From positions 1-8,545 of the forward strand of contig JBDRNO010000150.1 of assembly GCA_043811005.1 (NCBI GenBank): a stretch of 8,545 nt of DNA. Direction: 5' to 3'. This document shows, one piece after another, positions 1-6,574 of this stretch; positions within the stretch are counted from its first letter, which is position 1; the number at the start of each line of letters is the position of its first letter. This stretch comes from JBDRNO01 sp043811005. GTDB lineage: Bacteria > Bacteroidota > Bacteroidia > NORP154. The position numbers and the translations under genes are program-made. The notes beneath the pieces were generated by a model. That model searched no databases. It was not told the origin of the DNA and saw nothing but the letters and a program-made list of their open reading frames with translations.

Positions 1-7
1 TCTCCTT
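1..7 (-). promoter_or_regulatory. Probable ribosome binding site of a gene starting beyond the left edge
   Basis: The minus strand ends with ACAAGGAGA at the edge, a near-consensus Shine-Dalgarno sequence. If an ATG follows within about 5-9 bases outside the window, the preceding region is a 5' leader of roughly 200 nt. The start codon itself cannot be seen. Confidence 0.4.
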
Positions 8-30
8 GTTTTTTTGTTTTTAAAATAACC

Positions 31-98
31 TGGAAACTTTGAAGGGAGTCGAACCCAACATTAAATCCATTTAAAAATCTAATCACCCGGTGAAAGTT
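31..98 (-). other. Degenerate tRNA/tmRNA-like 3' end (possible attachment-site remnant)
   Basis: On the minus strand, GGGTTCGACTCCC (56-44) matches the T-loop consensus (TTCRANT closed by G-C pairs). It is followed, at exactly the spacing of a tRNA, by a 7-base acceptor strand CAAAGTT, a discriminator T and CCA (33-31). The 5' strand AACTTTC (98-92) pairs at six of seven positions. Against a functional tRNA: the outer two T-stem pairs are T-T mismatches, there is no proper D-arm, GG in the D-loop is missing, and no clean five-pair anticodon stem forms. No tmRNA tag reading frame is visible. It may be a decayed tRNA, part of a phage attachment site copied from a host tRNA/tmRNA 3' end, or coincidence. 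Confidence 0.25.
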
Positions 99-181
99 TT
101 TATCCTTTTTGTCTTATTAGTTTCGCTTTGGGTCTCGTGCCTCCACTCACCTCCACGCTCTTTTCAAGACTCCCTTTTCAA
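39..181. repeat. Long-range inverted repeat in the intergenic region
   Basis: TTGAAGGGAGTC at 39-50 and GACTCCCTTTTCAA at 168-181 are inverted copies. They give nine uninterrupted pairs (AAGGGAGTC, 42-50 with 168-176), or twelve with a two-base bulge, enclosing 117 bases. The left arm overlaps the T-arm-like GGGTTCGACTCCC, so local and long-range pairings are mutually exclusive. Confidence 0.5.
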
Positions 182-202
182 TCCTTCTCAATCCTCGTAT
201 CT

Positions 203-231
203 AATATAAGGAGCATTTTTCCAAAAGTAAA
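203..231 (-). promoter_or_regulatory. Sigma70-type promoter reading toward the left edge
   Basis: On the minus strand, TTTACT (226-231; 4 of 6 to TTGACA) and TATATT (203-208; 5 of 6 to TATAAT) are separated by exactly 17 bases. Immediately upstream, 232-281 is almost pure A/T, with A and T runs that could serve as an UP element. That tract can also form an A/T-only stem-loop at about 233-261. Predicted initiation is near 196-198. The promoter lies after the endolysin stop, so it would start a new transcript on the same strand covering 1-196. In such AT-rich DNA, promoter-like strings also arise by chance. Confidence 0.5.
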
Positions 232-351
232 GAAAAAAATTAATTATTTTAATCTTTTTTATCTTTTTTTTATTTTCTCGACGTAAAACAGGCCAAATTT
301 CAGGAAAAGAAGAAGCAAGAAAACCTAAAATTCAGCCCGTTTTAATATATT
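232..351. other. AT-rich spacer after the endolysin gene
   Basis: Between the endolysin stop and the promoter there is no open reading frame worth calling and no GC-rich hairpin followed by a T-run, so no strong intrinsic terminator is seen for the tail-lysis transcript. The only stem is the A/T-only hairpin at about 233-261, which would be weak. Together with 1-231 this is the only gene-free stretch longer than 300 bases in the window. Confidence 0.5.
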
Positions 352-888
352 TTATGAATGATATTGTTGAATCCTTTTTGTCCAACCACGGAAAAACACC
401 CTTTGTGAGGGATTCAATTCTGTTATTTCTACATACCGAATAAATTGAAAACCATTTAAACAAATAAAAAGACACTGTGGATCTTTTTTACTCCAGAAAT
501 TCAAACGAGATAGAGTATTGAATCCAATTATTCCATCCTCTATTAGACTCTCACCCAAGAAATTAAGTGACCTTTGGACAATCCGAATCGCAGCAGTGGT
601 TCCCATATTAACAGCAGTATCAAATATTTCAGAGGAAATTAAGCCGTTTAAAACTTCATCCAATTTAAGAGGCTTCCAATACATTTCATAATAGATTATT
701 TGGGATTCTTCTTGAGTAAGACTTTTGATTGTTTGGGATTGCTTTACCCAGCCTTGTCTTTTTGCTATTTCTAAAGTTAAAGAAGTTATCCCCCAATTGG
801 TTTCCCCACCCCGATCCGCCGGGTGATTAGAATATCCACCCTCATCATGGAGTGTTTTCGTAAAAGCTTTTAAGAAGTTAGAATCCAT
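352..888 (-). CDS. Endolysin: GH108 muramidase domain plus PG_binding_3
   Basis: This 178-residue enzyme should cleave the glycan strands of peptidoglycan to release progeny. The N-terminal GH108 domain carries the family hallmark HDEGGYSNHPADRGGETNWG at 14-33. Glu16 in the EGGY motif is the expected catalytic acid. The C-terminal half fits PG_binding_3: 'FDTAVNMGTTAAIRIVQRSLN' begins at 89, and RYVEITELNPSQRVFFRGW at 151-169 is its typical ending. Overall length is normal for GH108 endolysins. No signal peptide or SAR helix is present, so a holin or other export route is needed; none is recognised in the window. I place the start at the ATG at 888. A TTG at 912 in frame would add eight residues (FIHLRTT...), but GAGGA at 894-898 is well placed for the ATG, and the family motif then begins at the usual distance. 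Confidence 0.92.
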   Translation of the reverse strand: MDSNFLKAFTKTLHDEGGYSNHPADRGGETNWGITSLTLEIAKRQGWVKQSQTIKSLTQEESQIIYYEMYWKPLKLDEVLNGLISSEIFDTAVNMGTTAAIRIVQRSLNFLGESLIEDGIIGFNTLSRLNFWSKKDPQCLFICLNGFQFIRYVEITELNPSQRVFFRGWTKRIQQYHS

Positions 889-893
889 CGTTG

Positions 894-898
894 TCCTC
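894..898 (-). promoter_or_regulatory. Ribosome binding site that fixes the endolysin start
   Basis: GAGGA on the minus strand lies five bases before the ATG at 888. The in-frame TTG at 912 has only AAACC upstream, with no Shine-Dalgarno match. This decides the start in favour of the ATG. Confidence 0.7.
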
Positions 899-952
899 AA
901 GTGTATAAACAAGGTTTAACCGCCCGGATTTTAAGCAGGACGAGTGTTCCTA

Positions 953-1405
953 TTATAGTACAAAGGTTATACCTACTCCCTTACGATCGTTGCTTAAAAC
1001 CAATGATAAAGCACTAATTTTTTTCTTGATTGAGTTCAATTCCCATTTTCTGTACTTTATCCGGTTAAAAGCCAAAACACCCAGACGGTGTAAAACAATA
1101 CCGCCGGTGTCGCAATAGAAATCACCCCAAGAAAATCCCTCACCACCAATAAAACCGATTAATTCCCAGGGGATTAAAGCATCTTTAATTTCCCAAACGG
1201 TTCCCAATCCTAAAGTAGCCAAATCCGATCCCCACCAAGGCATCGAATTATCAAACGAACCGGCCAGAGTATAGGAACCGACAAAATGAAGTCCCGACGC
1301 ATCTGGATTTTGAGTAATAGGTGATTCTGACCACCGCCACTTAAAATATTCCTGACCGTAGGAAATGGAAAATAAACAAATCAAAATTAATAAAAACTTT
1401 TTCAT
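953..1405 (-). CDS. Small exported YfiM-like (DUF2279-like) protein of the lysis region
   Basis: This 150-residue protein begins with a clear Sec signal peptide (MKKFLLILICLFSISYG, likely cut before QEY). Cys10 is in the hydrophobic core but lacks a proper lipobox, so it is probably not a lipoprotein. The body has H40-F41, then GLGTVWEIKDAL at 66-77, GGEGFSWGDFYCDTGGIVLH at 87-106. This matches the layout I know from YfiM-like periplasmic proteins ('HF ... G.G..KE..D ... GG.fs..Dl.an..G'). Their biochemical function is not established. The tail after residue 110 is basic. AGAGGA lies six bases before the ATG, and only 12 bases separate it from the tail-tip stop, so it belongs to the same transcript. 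It ends TAATAG. Lying between tail tip and endolysin suggests a role at the cell envelope, perhaps in lysis or exclusion, but that is inference. Confidence 0.6.
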   Translation of the reverse strand: MKKFLLILICLFSISYGQEYFKWRWSESPITQNPDASGLHFVGSYTLAGSFDNSMPWWGSDLATLGLGTVWEIKDALIPWELIGFIGGEGFSWGDFYCDTGGIVLHRLGVLAFNRIKYRKWELNSIKKKISALSLVLSNDRKGVGITFVL

Positions 1406-1417
1406 AATATCCTCTTT

Positions 1418-4400
1418 TTAATTTACTATTTTTTCAATCCCATTAGCATTAGAATTGGTTGACCATAAATTTAAACCATCAAAACAAATAAAAGTACCAA
1501 ACATTGTTGTGGCTATTTCTTCAAGTTCTGTTAAGTCATCACCCCTCATTTTTACTATACCAGAAGCACCGCCGGAACCAATCCAAATATATTTACCATC
1601 AAAAGCTAGGGAATAAACACCATTAGCCACGACTGCTGAAGTATTTAATAAGGTTCCTGAAATGTTATATTTTTTAATTTCTCCAGAACCACTACAAACC
1701 ACTAAAATATCTTTGCCGTCAAAACAAACCCCCGTTGGTGAATCACCACCCGTCAAATTGTAAGTTGTAACTCCTCCTACAGCAGTTATCCGGTAAAGAT
1801 CATCCCCATCCGTACTAACCACCCAAGCATAAGTACCGTCAATACAAACATCGGCGGTCGTGTCCGTTGTAGCAATAACAGCATCCAATCCTGTAGAAAT
1901 AGTAAAGACAATCAAATTAGAATTTGTTAAATCACAAATCAAAATCTGACCATTATTATCGTAACAGCAATGCCCTAAAAACGGTGTGCCAGCCGGAGCA
2001 TCAATATCATAATTCACTGAGGAAGTAAAAGTGGAGGGTGTTACCTTATAAATTTTAAATTCATCATAAACCTCGTCCAAGTTAGTATCTATCATGGCGG
2101 TGACCCATAAATAGGTTCCATCAAAACACACACCGAAGGTGTTTCCTGGATCACTATTTAATTCTAAAAAACTAACAGTATTATCCACACAATTAATTCT
2201 CCCCAAATAACATTCCTGTTGTATGGACAAATCCTGAGAAACGGTAAAATAAACATATCCGTTATAATAAACACATTGACCCCCTGTCCCACTAACACCA
2301 CCAAAGGTGTGGTAACCCCCCTGAGTTTCTGTAATATCTAAATCATGTGAAAAAGCATACAAAGGAATGGAAGACAACCGACCATTTAAAATACCCCCCT
2401 TGAAAAATCCTCTACCAGTAGATACTCCCAAATCAAACATTTTATGAGCATTGAAATAACCCCTCAAACCAAGCGCATCTAAATACACTTTATTATTCCC
2501 ATCAACCATAGCAATTACTGAATTAATCAAATCAAAATAGGTTTTAGTATCCACAGATTGAATCAATCCTGTTGTTATTGTATTCCCATCTATATTCGTC
2601 AATCCCCCCTCTTTCCACGGTGAAGCAACCTGAGTAGCAAGAGAAATAGGCTCAATTTGAAAACCATCAAACCAACAAGTTGTAAGTGCTCCATCTATGT
2701 CACAAAATATAAATATTCGTAAATAAGCACAATCAGCATCAAAAGAAGTTATATTGTATTCAAACCTTGTCCAAGCATCCTCTGTAAAACCGGAACTTTT
2801 CATAGTGGTAGTTGTCCCAATAACCTTATCTTTGTCATATTGTTCTAATCGAAAATATAAAAGGTCATCCAAATTAGTAAGATAATAATAAAAACTGGCA
2901 CAATAACCCACCTGAGTTCTATCCACAGGCACATAAGCGGTTTTCAAAGTCCCATCTGCTGATGATAAATTCAGATAAGCACATTGTTTACCAAACATTT
3001 TCCAGGTACTATTTAAGGAAAAATCGGCATCATACGTCCAATAAGCAAAGTCATTTTCAAATATAGAATTGGGAACCATATTACCACCCAAACCGACAGT
3101 CAACTTTTCCACCGCCAAACTAATGATTTTAGCACTAGTGATAATAGCATCTTTAATGTTCGCTGCGTTTGCTATTATTTCATTGGCTCCGATAAGGTCT
3201 GCCGTAATCGTAGATGCTTGTAAAAGTCCTGCGTGCTGGATTTTATTTTGTGTTGCTGGGTAAATTGTAGTTACACCATCGAAATAAGCCATTAACCAAA
3301 TATCACTCCCAATTGCGGGTCTTGTAGCAGCGGAATGAAAAGTTGTTGGTGCTGAGTTTTTATCCCACCAGATATATAAGTGGGTGAGATTGCTTGTATT
3401 TCCGGCTGCTATTGAATATGTTACTCCCTTATAAACCAAAGTGGCAGATGTCCATTCCACAAACTCTGGAGCACCTACAAAACTGAATACTGCGTTATGA
3501 AGGGGTAAATCCAAATTGTAATCTGTTAATGCTATGGAAATAGGCGTTCCTGAATTCACTGCTGATTTTGCTCCTTCACCAAAACTATCTACAGCAGAAA
3601 TTTTCACATAATATAAAGTCCCAACGGCTCCAGTAAATGTATATGAATTACCAGATATTTTTGCCACTATAGTAACCGGGTCAGCGTTGGTATCACAATA
3701 GACGTTGTAATATAAAACGTCCGGGTGAGCAATCGTTGTCCAATCGATTTTTAGTTTTCCATATTGCGCCGTAACGGTCGGTTGAGCCGGGGTAGCAGGA
3801 ACAGAGTTTGTTCCGTTCCCGTCTGAATAATCTGACTGACCTAACTTATCATAGGCAGTAACTCGAAAATATATTGTCCGTAAAGCACCGACATTATCCG
3901 CATCGTTCATTTCAAAAGTATACGTGTATTGTGTGTTTTGAATTTCCTCTGTTCTAACTATATCAAATGCCCCATATCCTGCCTGATTATACACCACCAC
4001 CTTGTAGTACCTAAAATCCTTGTCTGTAACGGCAGCCCAAGATACTATACAATCCCGCATAGTGAAATCGACGGTCAAGGCAGGCATCGACGGAACTGTA
4101 TTTGTTAAAACCTGAGTATCAGCATTGGTGGAATAATTCCCAGAGTTGTCCCTTGCTTTGATATAAAAGGTAAAAGTAACTCCGGAAGGATCTGTCCAGG
4201 TGTAATTGGTACCCTTTACTTGGCAAATCATATTCGCTTGATTTCCCCAATTAGCATCCGTCCGCACTTCATAAAAAGCTAAATCAGAATCATCAATTTT
4301 ATTCCATTCCAAATAAACGTTATCATCAAAATTACAATTAGCGTCTATAAATGTAACGTCCGTTGGAGCAGTATCTTTGCCCACGATAGTGATGGAATCT

Positions 4401-6574
4401 ATTGGTGCCCCAGTGATTGTAGATGTGACACCGGATCGGACGGATTGGGTCAAAATCATTACATAGTATAAAATACCACCCCCGGCTACATTAATTTTAT
4501 AAAAGTTATCCTCCGTTGTAGCAGCAAGTTGATATACACCACCATCAGGCTTCCACCATATTTGATATTTCAAGGAGTAAGGATAATCCGGCTTGGTGAA
4601 ATCTACTTGGATTTGAGGGATATATGTTCCATCCTCTTGCGTCGCAAAAGTCTCTGTAGCGTTTAAAGCAGTTACAATCGGCGGAATCCCTTCTGGATTG
4701 GGTAAAATAGAACTTTTACTTGGGGTGTAGGGCAATCCCTCATCATTATAAATCGAGGCATTATACTCCTCACAAAATATTTCAAATTCATCTTCATCAG
4801 TTTCTTCTAGATTTATTATTCTAAATTCTTTGGAAGTCCATCCCGGTAAAGCGTGAGTTATTTCTATAACATCACCAGGACATAAACTCATACCCCGAAT
4901 ACCAACTTGAAAATAACACCAATAAGGACACAAAATATTTTTATTCAGATAGAATTTAGCCATCCTTGAAGCTTGAGATGCCCGGTTAATAGAATACAAT
5001 ACTATTTCTTGAGATATAACACCACGAATTTCTTGATCTAATTCATCATCTGCTATGGCATAGTTTTCAACAAAATCCTTAGAACCATCGGTGAATAATA
5101 TTTTTACTTGATTAGGTATATCATTTTTATCTTTTTTTCCGAAAGAAAATGATCCCTCGATAATGGAATCTTTATCAAAACTTAATTTGGGATCAGTCCA
5201 GGTTTTTTCTACCCCCAAATTAATTTTACCATCGATGTAATAATAAAATCCCGCTATTCCACCTAAAATATCCCGCAAAGCGTTTTCTACAGACATTTTA
5301 GTATCTATAACAATATCACTGAAAAATCTTTTTTCATACTTACTATCAGAATTTAGAATTTCAGCATCACAATAAACAGCTACTTCTTTAAAGGAATCCA
5401 AATCTATCAGATCCTCAGACAACCCCAGACTTTTACTGGAATTTGTGAGTAAAAATAAAACTTCCCAGGCAGGATTGTTATTAAAAGATGTTTGCCAAAG
5501 GGAATTAATAACATCCCAATTTTTAATTAACAAACCATTAACAATAGCAGAAAAGGAATTGTCAGACAAAGTTGTAAGTTGATCTGAAGTATTTAATGTT
5601 AATGCTACATAAGCCGTTTTTTTGAAAGATGCCCCCTTGATTGCTGACTGGTAAACTATTTCCAAGATGGACATTTTTGATCCTTTTTCCTTGGTGTAGA
5701 GTGTGCAATCTAAATCCAATCCATACCCAACAGCATAATTAGAACCGGGTAATAAAACAAAAGACACTTTTTCGTCCGCCAAATGGGAGGTAACCCAATC
5801 TGTTACATTATATTGAAGTAATCCATTTTTCACAGCAGATAAATTATATCGTGCAATATACTCTTCAACCCATAAAGCGTCATCCCCCCATACTAAATTT
5901 TCCTCCGACCAAGCGGAATCAGGTTCACCACCGTAAACATCTAGATAAGAAGCATAGATGCCATTAATATCACCACTAATGGACTTTATATATGTTTTCA
6001 AAGTAGCAGAAATAATAACCGTATCCGCTGGTAATTGAGATAAATCGAATTGTAAAAAACCTTTAGCATATAAAACATAGCTAGCACCATTGGATTTTAA
6101 CCTAAATCTTAAATATTCTTTAGCCCCATGAGGATCCGCACTATCTTTATAAACATGAGTATCATCAATAGGTATTGGATTGTATGGTTGATCGTCCTCA
6201 AAACGATCATCTTTTATTTGAGCTATTGTACCTAAATAAGTAGATATGGAACAATCTGGTAATTCCAAAATAGCTTTTCCATCTATTCTCACATCTTCGA
6301 TAGATAAAATTTCGCCTTCCCCTATACCTAAAGCACCCTTGATGGTTGTAGTTGCTGTTGGTGTTCGCCATATCCAGTTTCCTGTAACTTTGTTGATTCC
6401 TAATATTATGGGAACAGGTTGAGAACTTGTAGATGATGGTTTCCATCCTGAAAAAGAATATGTTGGTGATTTTTCCTTTTTTTGCTTTTCCCGTGAAAGT
6501 GAAGACAACCCTTTTGATATAAAGTAAGCAGCAATCGCTTTCCCAATCCACGTTACAATACCCACTACAGACAT
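1418..6574 (-). CDS. J-like tail-tip / receptor-binding protein with DNRLRE-like, FN3, CBM-like and beta-propeller domains
   Basis: This 1718-residue protein is the central tail-tip protein, expected to contact the host receptor. Residues 1-110 and 310-610 carry J-family signatures: VPIILGINKVTGNWIW at 54-69, GIGEGEILSIEDVRIDGK at 83-100, AYVALTLNTSDQL at 321-333, NPAWEVLFLLTNSSKSLGL at 367-385 (phage-tail_3/PF13550-like), and GDVIEITHALPGWTSKEFRI at 567-586. Residues about 140-310 interrupt this core with a DNRLRE-like beta domain (FLQFDLSQLP, W.EENLVW, YNVTDWV, ending LEIVYQ). Then come four FN3-like units (about 631-1011), a beta domain (1012-1110), a repetitive 'ITADLIGANEI...' linker (1117-1158), a CBM_4_9-like jelly roll (about 1161-1322), a short 'ITTGLIQSVDTKTYFDL' shaft segment (1332-1349) and a seven-repeat beta-propeller (about 1430-1718). 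GTGAGGT precedes the ATG, which overlaps the hub gene's stop by one base. No chaperone domain or catalytic motif was recognised. Confidence 0.9.
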   Translation of the reverse strand: MSVVGIVTWIGKAIAAYFISKGLSSLSREKQKKEKSPTYSFSGWKPSSTSSQPVPIILGINKVTGNWIWRTPTATTTIKGALGIGEGEILSIEDVRIDGKAILELPDCSISTYLGTIAQIKDDRFEDDQPYNPIPIDDTHVYKDSADPHGAKEYLRFRLKSNGASYVLYAKGFLQFDLSQLPADTVIISATLKTYIKSISGDINGIYASYLDVYGGEPDSAWSEENLVWGDDALWVEEYIARYNLSAVKNGLLQYNVTDWVTSHLADEKVSFVLLPGSNYAVGYGLDLDCTLYTKEKGSKMSILEIVYQSAIKGASFKKTAYVALTLNTSDQLTTLSDNSFSAIVNGLLIKNWDVINSLWQTSFNNNPAWEVLFLLTNSSKSLGLSEDLIDLDSFKEVAVYCDAEILNSDSKYEKRFFSDIVIDTKMSVENALRDILGGIAGFYYYIDGKINLGVEKTWTDPKLSFDKDSIIEGSFSFGKKDKNDIPNQVKILFTDGSKDFVENYAIADDELDQEIRGVISQEIVLYSINRASQASRMAKFYLNKNILCPYWCYFQVGIRGMSLCPGDVIEITHALPGWTSKEFRIINLEETDEDEFEIFCEEYNASIYNDEGLPYTPSKSSILPNPEGIPPIVTALNATETFATQEDGTYIPQIQVDFTKPDYPYSLKYQIWWKPDGGVYQLAATTEDNFYKINVAGGGILYYVMILTQSVRSGVTSTITGAPIDSITIVGKDTAPTDVTFIDANCNFDDNVYLEWNKIDDSDLAFYEVRTDANWGNQANMICQVKGTNYTWTDPSGVTFTFYIKARDNSGNYSTNADTQVLTNTVPSMPALTVDFTMRDCIVSWAAVTDKDFRYYKVVVYNQAGYGAFDIVRTEEIQNTQYTYTFEMNDADNVGALRTIYFRVTAYDKLGQSDYSDGNGTNSVPATPAQPTVTAQYGKLKIDWTTIAHPDVLYYNVYCDTNADPVTIVAKISGNSYTFTGAVGTLYYVKISAVDSFGEGAKSAVNSGTPISIALTDYNLDLPLHNAVFSFVGAPEFVEWTSATLVYKGVTYSIAAGNTSNLTHLYIWWDKNSAPTTFHSAATRPAIGSDIWLMAYFDGVTTIYPATQNKIQHAGLLQASTITADLIGANEIIANAANIKDAIITSAKIISLAVEKLTVGLGGNMVPNSIFENDFAYWTYDADFSLNSTWKMFGKQCAYLNLSSADGTLKTAYVPVDRTQVGYCASFYYYLTNLDDLLYFRLEQYDKDKVIGTTTTMKSSGFTEDAWTRFEYNITSFDADCAYLRIFIFCDIDGALTTCWFDGFQIEPISLATQVASPWKEGGLTNIDGNTITTGLIQSVDTKTYFDLINSVIAMVDGNNKVYLDALGLRGYFNAHKMFDLGVSTGRGFFKGGILNGRLSSIPLYAFSHDLDITETQGGYHTFGGVSGTGGQCVYYNGYVYFTVSQDLSIQQECYLGRINCVDNTVSFLELNSDPGNTFGVCFDGTYLWVTAMIDTNLDEVYDEFKIYKVTPSTFTSSVNYDIDAPAGTPFLGHCCYDNNGQILICDLTNSNLIVFTISTGLDAVIATTDTTADVCIDGTYAWVVSTDGDDLYRITAVGGVTTYNLTGGDSPTGVCFDGKDILVVCSGSGEIKKYNISGTLLNTSAVVANGVYSLAFDGKYIWIGSGGASGIVKMRGDDLTELEEIATTMFGTFICFDGLNLWSTNSNANGIEKIVN
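1421..2281 (-). repeat. Seven-blade beta-propeller repeat encoded at the 3' end of the tail-tip gene
   Basis: A motif of the form C-[FIVY]-[DY]-[GN]-x-x-x-[WIV] recurs seven times, starting at residues 1434 (CVYYNGYVYF), 1483 (CFDGTYLW), 1537 (CYDNNGQILI), 1577 (CIDGTYAW), 1617 (CFDGKDIL), 1657 (AFDGKYIW) and 1697 (CFDGLNLW). The last five are spaced exactly 40 residues (120 bp) apart; the first two intervals are 49 and 54. Seven units of this length fit a seven-bladed propeller of the YncE/NHL/SMP-30 kind. A partial DNA repeat is visible on the plus strand as CCATCAAAACA and close variants, for example at 1476-1486. The blades otherwise diverge in DNA, so this is an old duplication. Fold assignment is by pattern only. 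Confidence 0.75.

Larger units (their letters stand above)
1..196 (-). ncRNA. Possible structured 5' leader or small RNA (unclassified)
   Basis: Downstream of the predicted promoter there is no convincing open reading frame. The minus-strand sequence is purine-rich, with eight GGA triplets (seen as TCC on the plus strand at 3, 66, 103, 142, 152, 171, 182 and 192). It also has tandem GAGGATTGAG/AAGGATTGAA and GTGGAGG copies. A long-range pairing is possible between GACTCCCTTCAA (50-39) and TTGAAAAGGGAGTC (181-168), with a two-base bulge. No U-run terminator is seen on this strand; instead the sequence ends in an A-rich tract and AAGGAGA at the window edge. I do not recognise any named RNA family. 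A leader of the next gene is the simplest reading. Confidence 0.35.

Noticed and set aside
1..30. T-rich tract on the plus strand as the tail of an intrinsic terminator
   Set aside because: The GC hairpin that should precede it would lie outside the window, so it cannot be supported; the same bases read as an A-rich tract plus Shine-Dalgarno on the minus strand.
31..98. Functional tRNA gene
   Set aside because: D-arm and anticodon stem do not form, two T-stem pairs are mismatched and the total is only 68 bases with CCA. It is kept only as a tRNA-like remnant.
103..157. Short minus-strand reading frame beginning GTG (VEVSGGTRPKAKLIRQKG)
   Set aside because: Only 18 codons, GTG start, ribosome site too far upstream and embedded in repeats; more likely chance.
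889..912. Upstream TTG start for the endolysin (adds FIHLRTT)
   Set aside because: No Shine-Dalgarno sequence precedes it, while GAGGA is correctly placed for the ATG at 888, and the added residues are not part of the family.
952..957. Perfect TATAAT on the minus strand overlapping the stop of the YfiM-like gene, as a possible endolysin promoter
   Set aside because: No acceptable -35 hexamer lies 16-18 bases upstream and there is no proper extended -10. TATAAT arises here from the CTA-TAA-TAG codons. It remains possible but unsupported.
1421..2400. Diversity-generating retroelement variable region at the tail-tip C-terminus
   Set aside because: No template repeat, no reverse transcriptase and no C-type lectin pattern were seen in the window; the C-terminus is a propeller-like repeat instead.
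3069..3263. Plus-strand open frame of 64 codons (starting MGTILPPKPTVNFS)
   Set aside because: It lies wholly inside the well-supported tail-tip gene on the other strand, opposite the 'ITADLIGANEI' linker repeat. Its apparent hydrophobic pattern is a by-product of that repeat. No ribosome site was seen.
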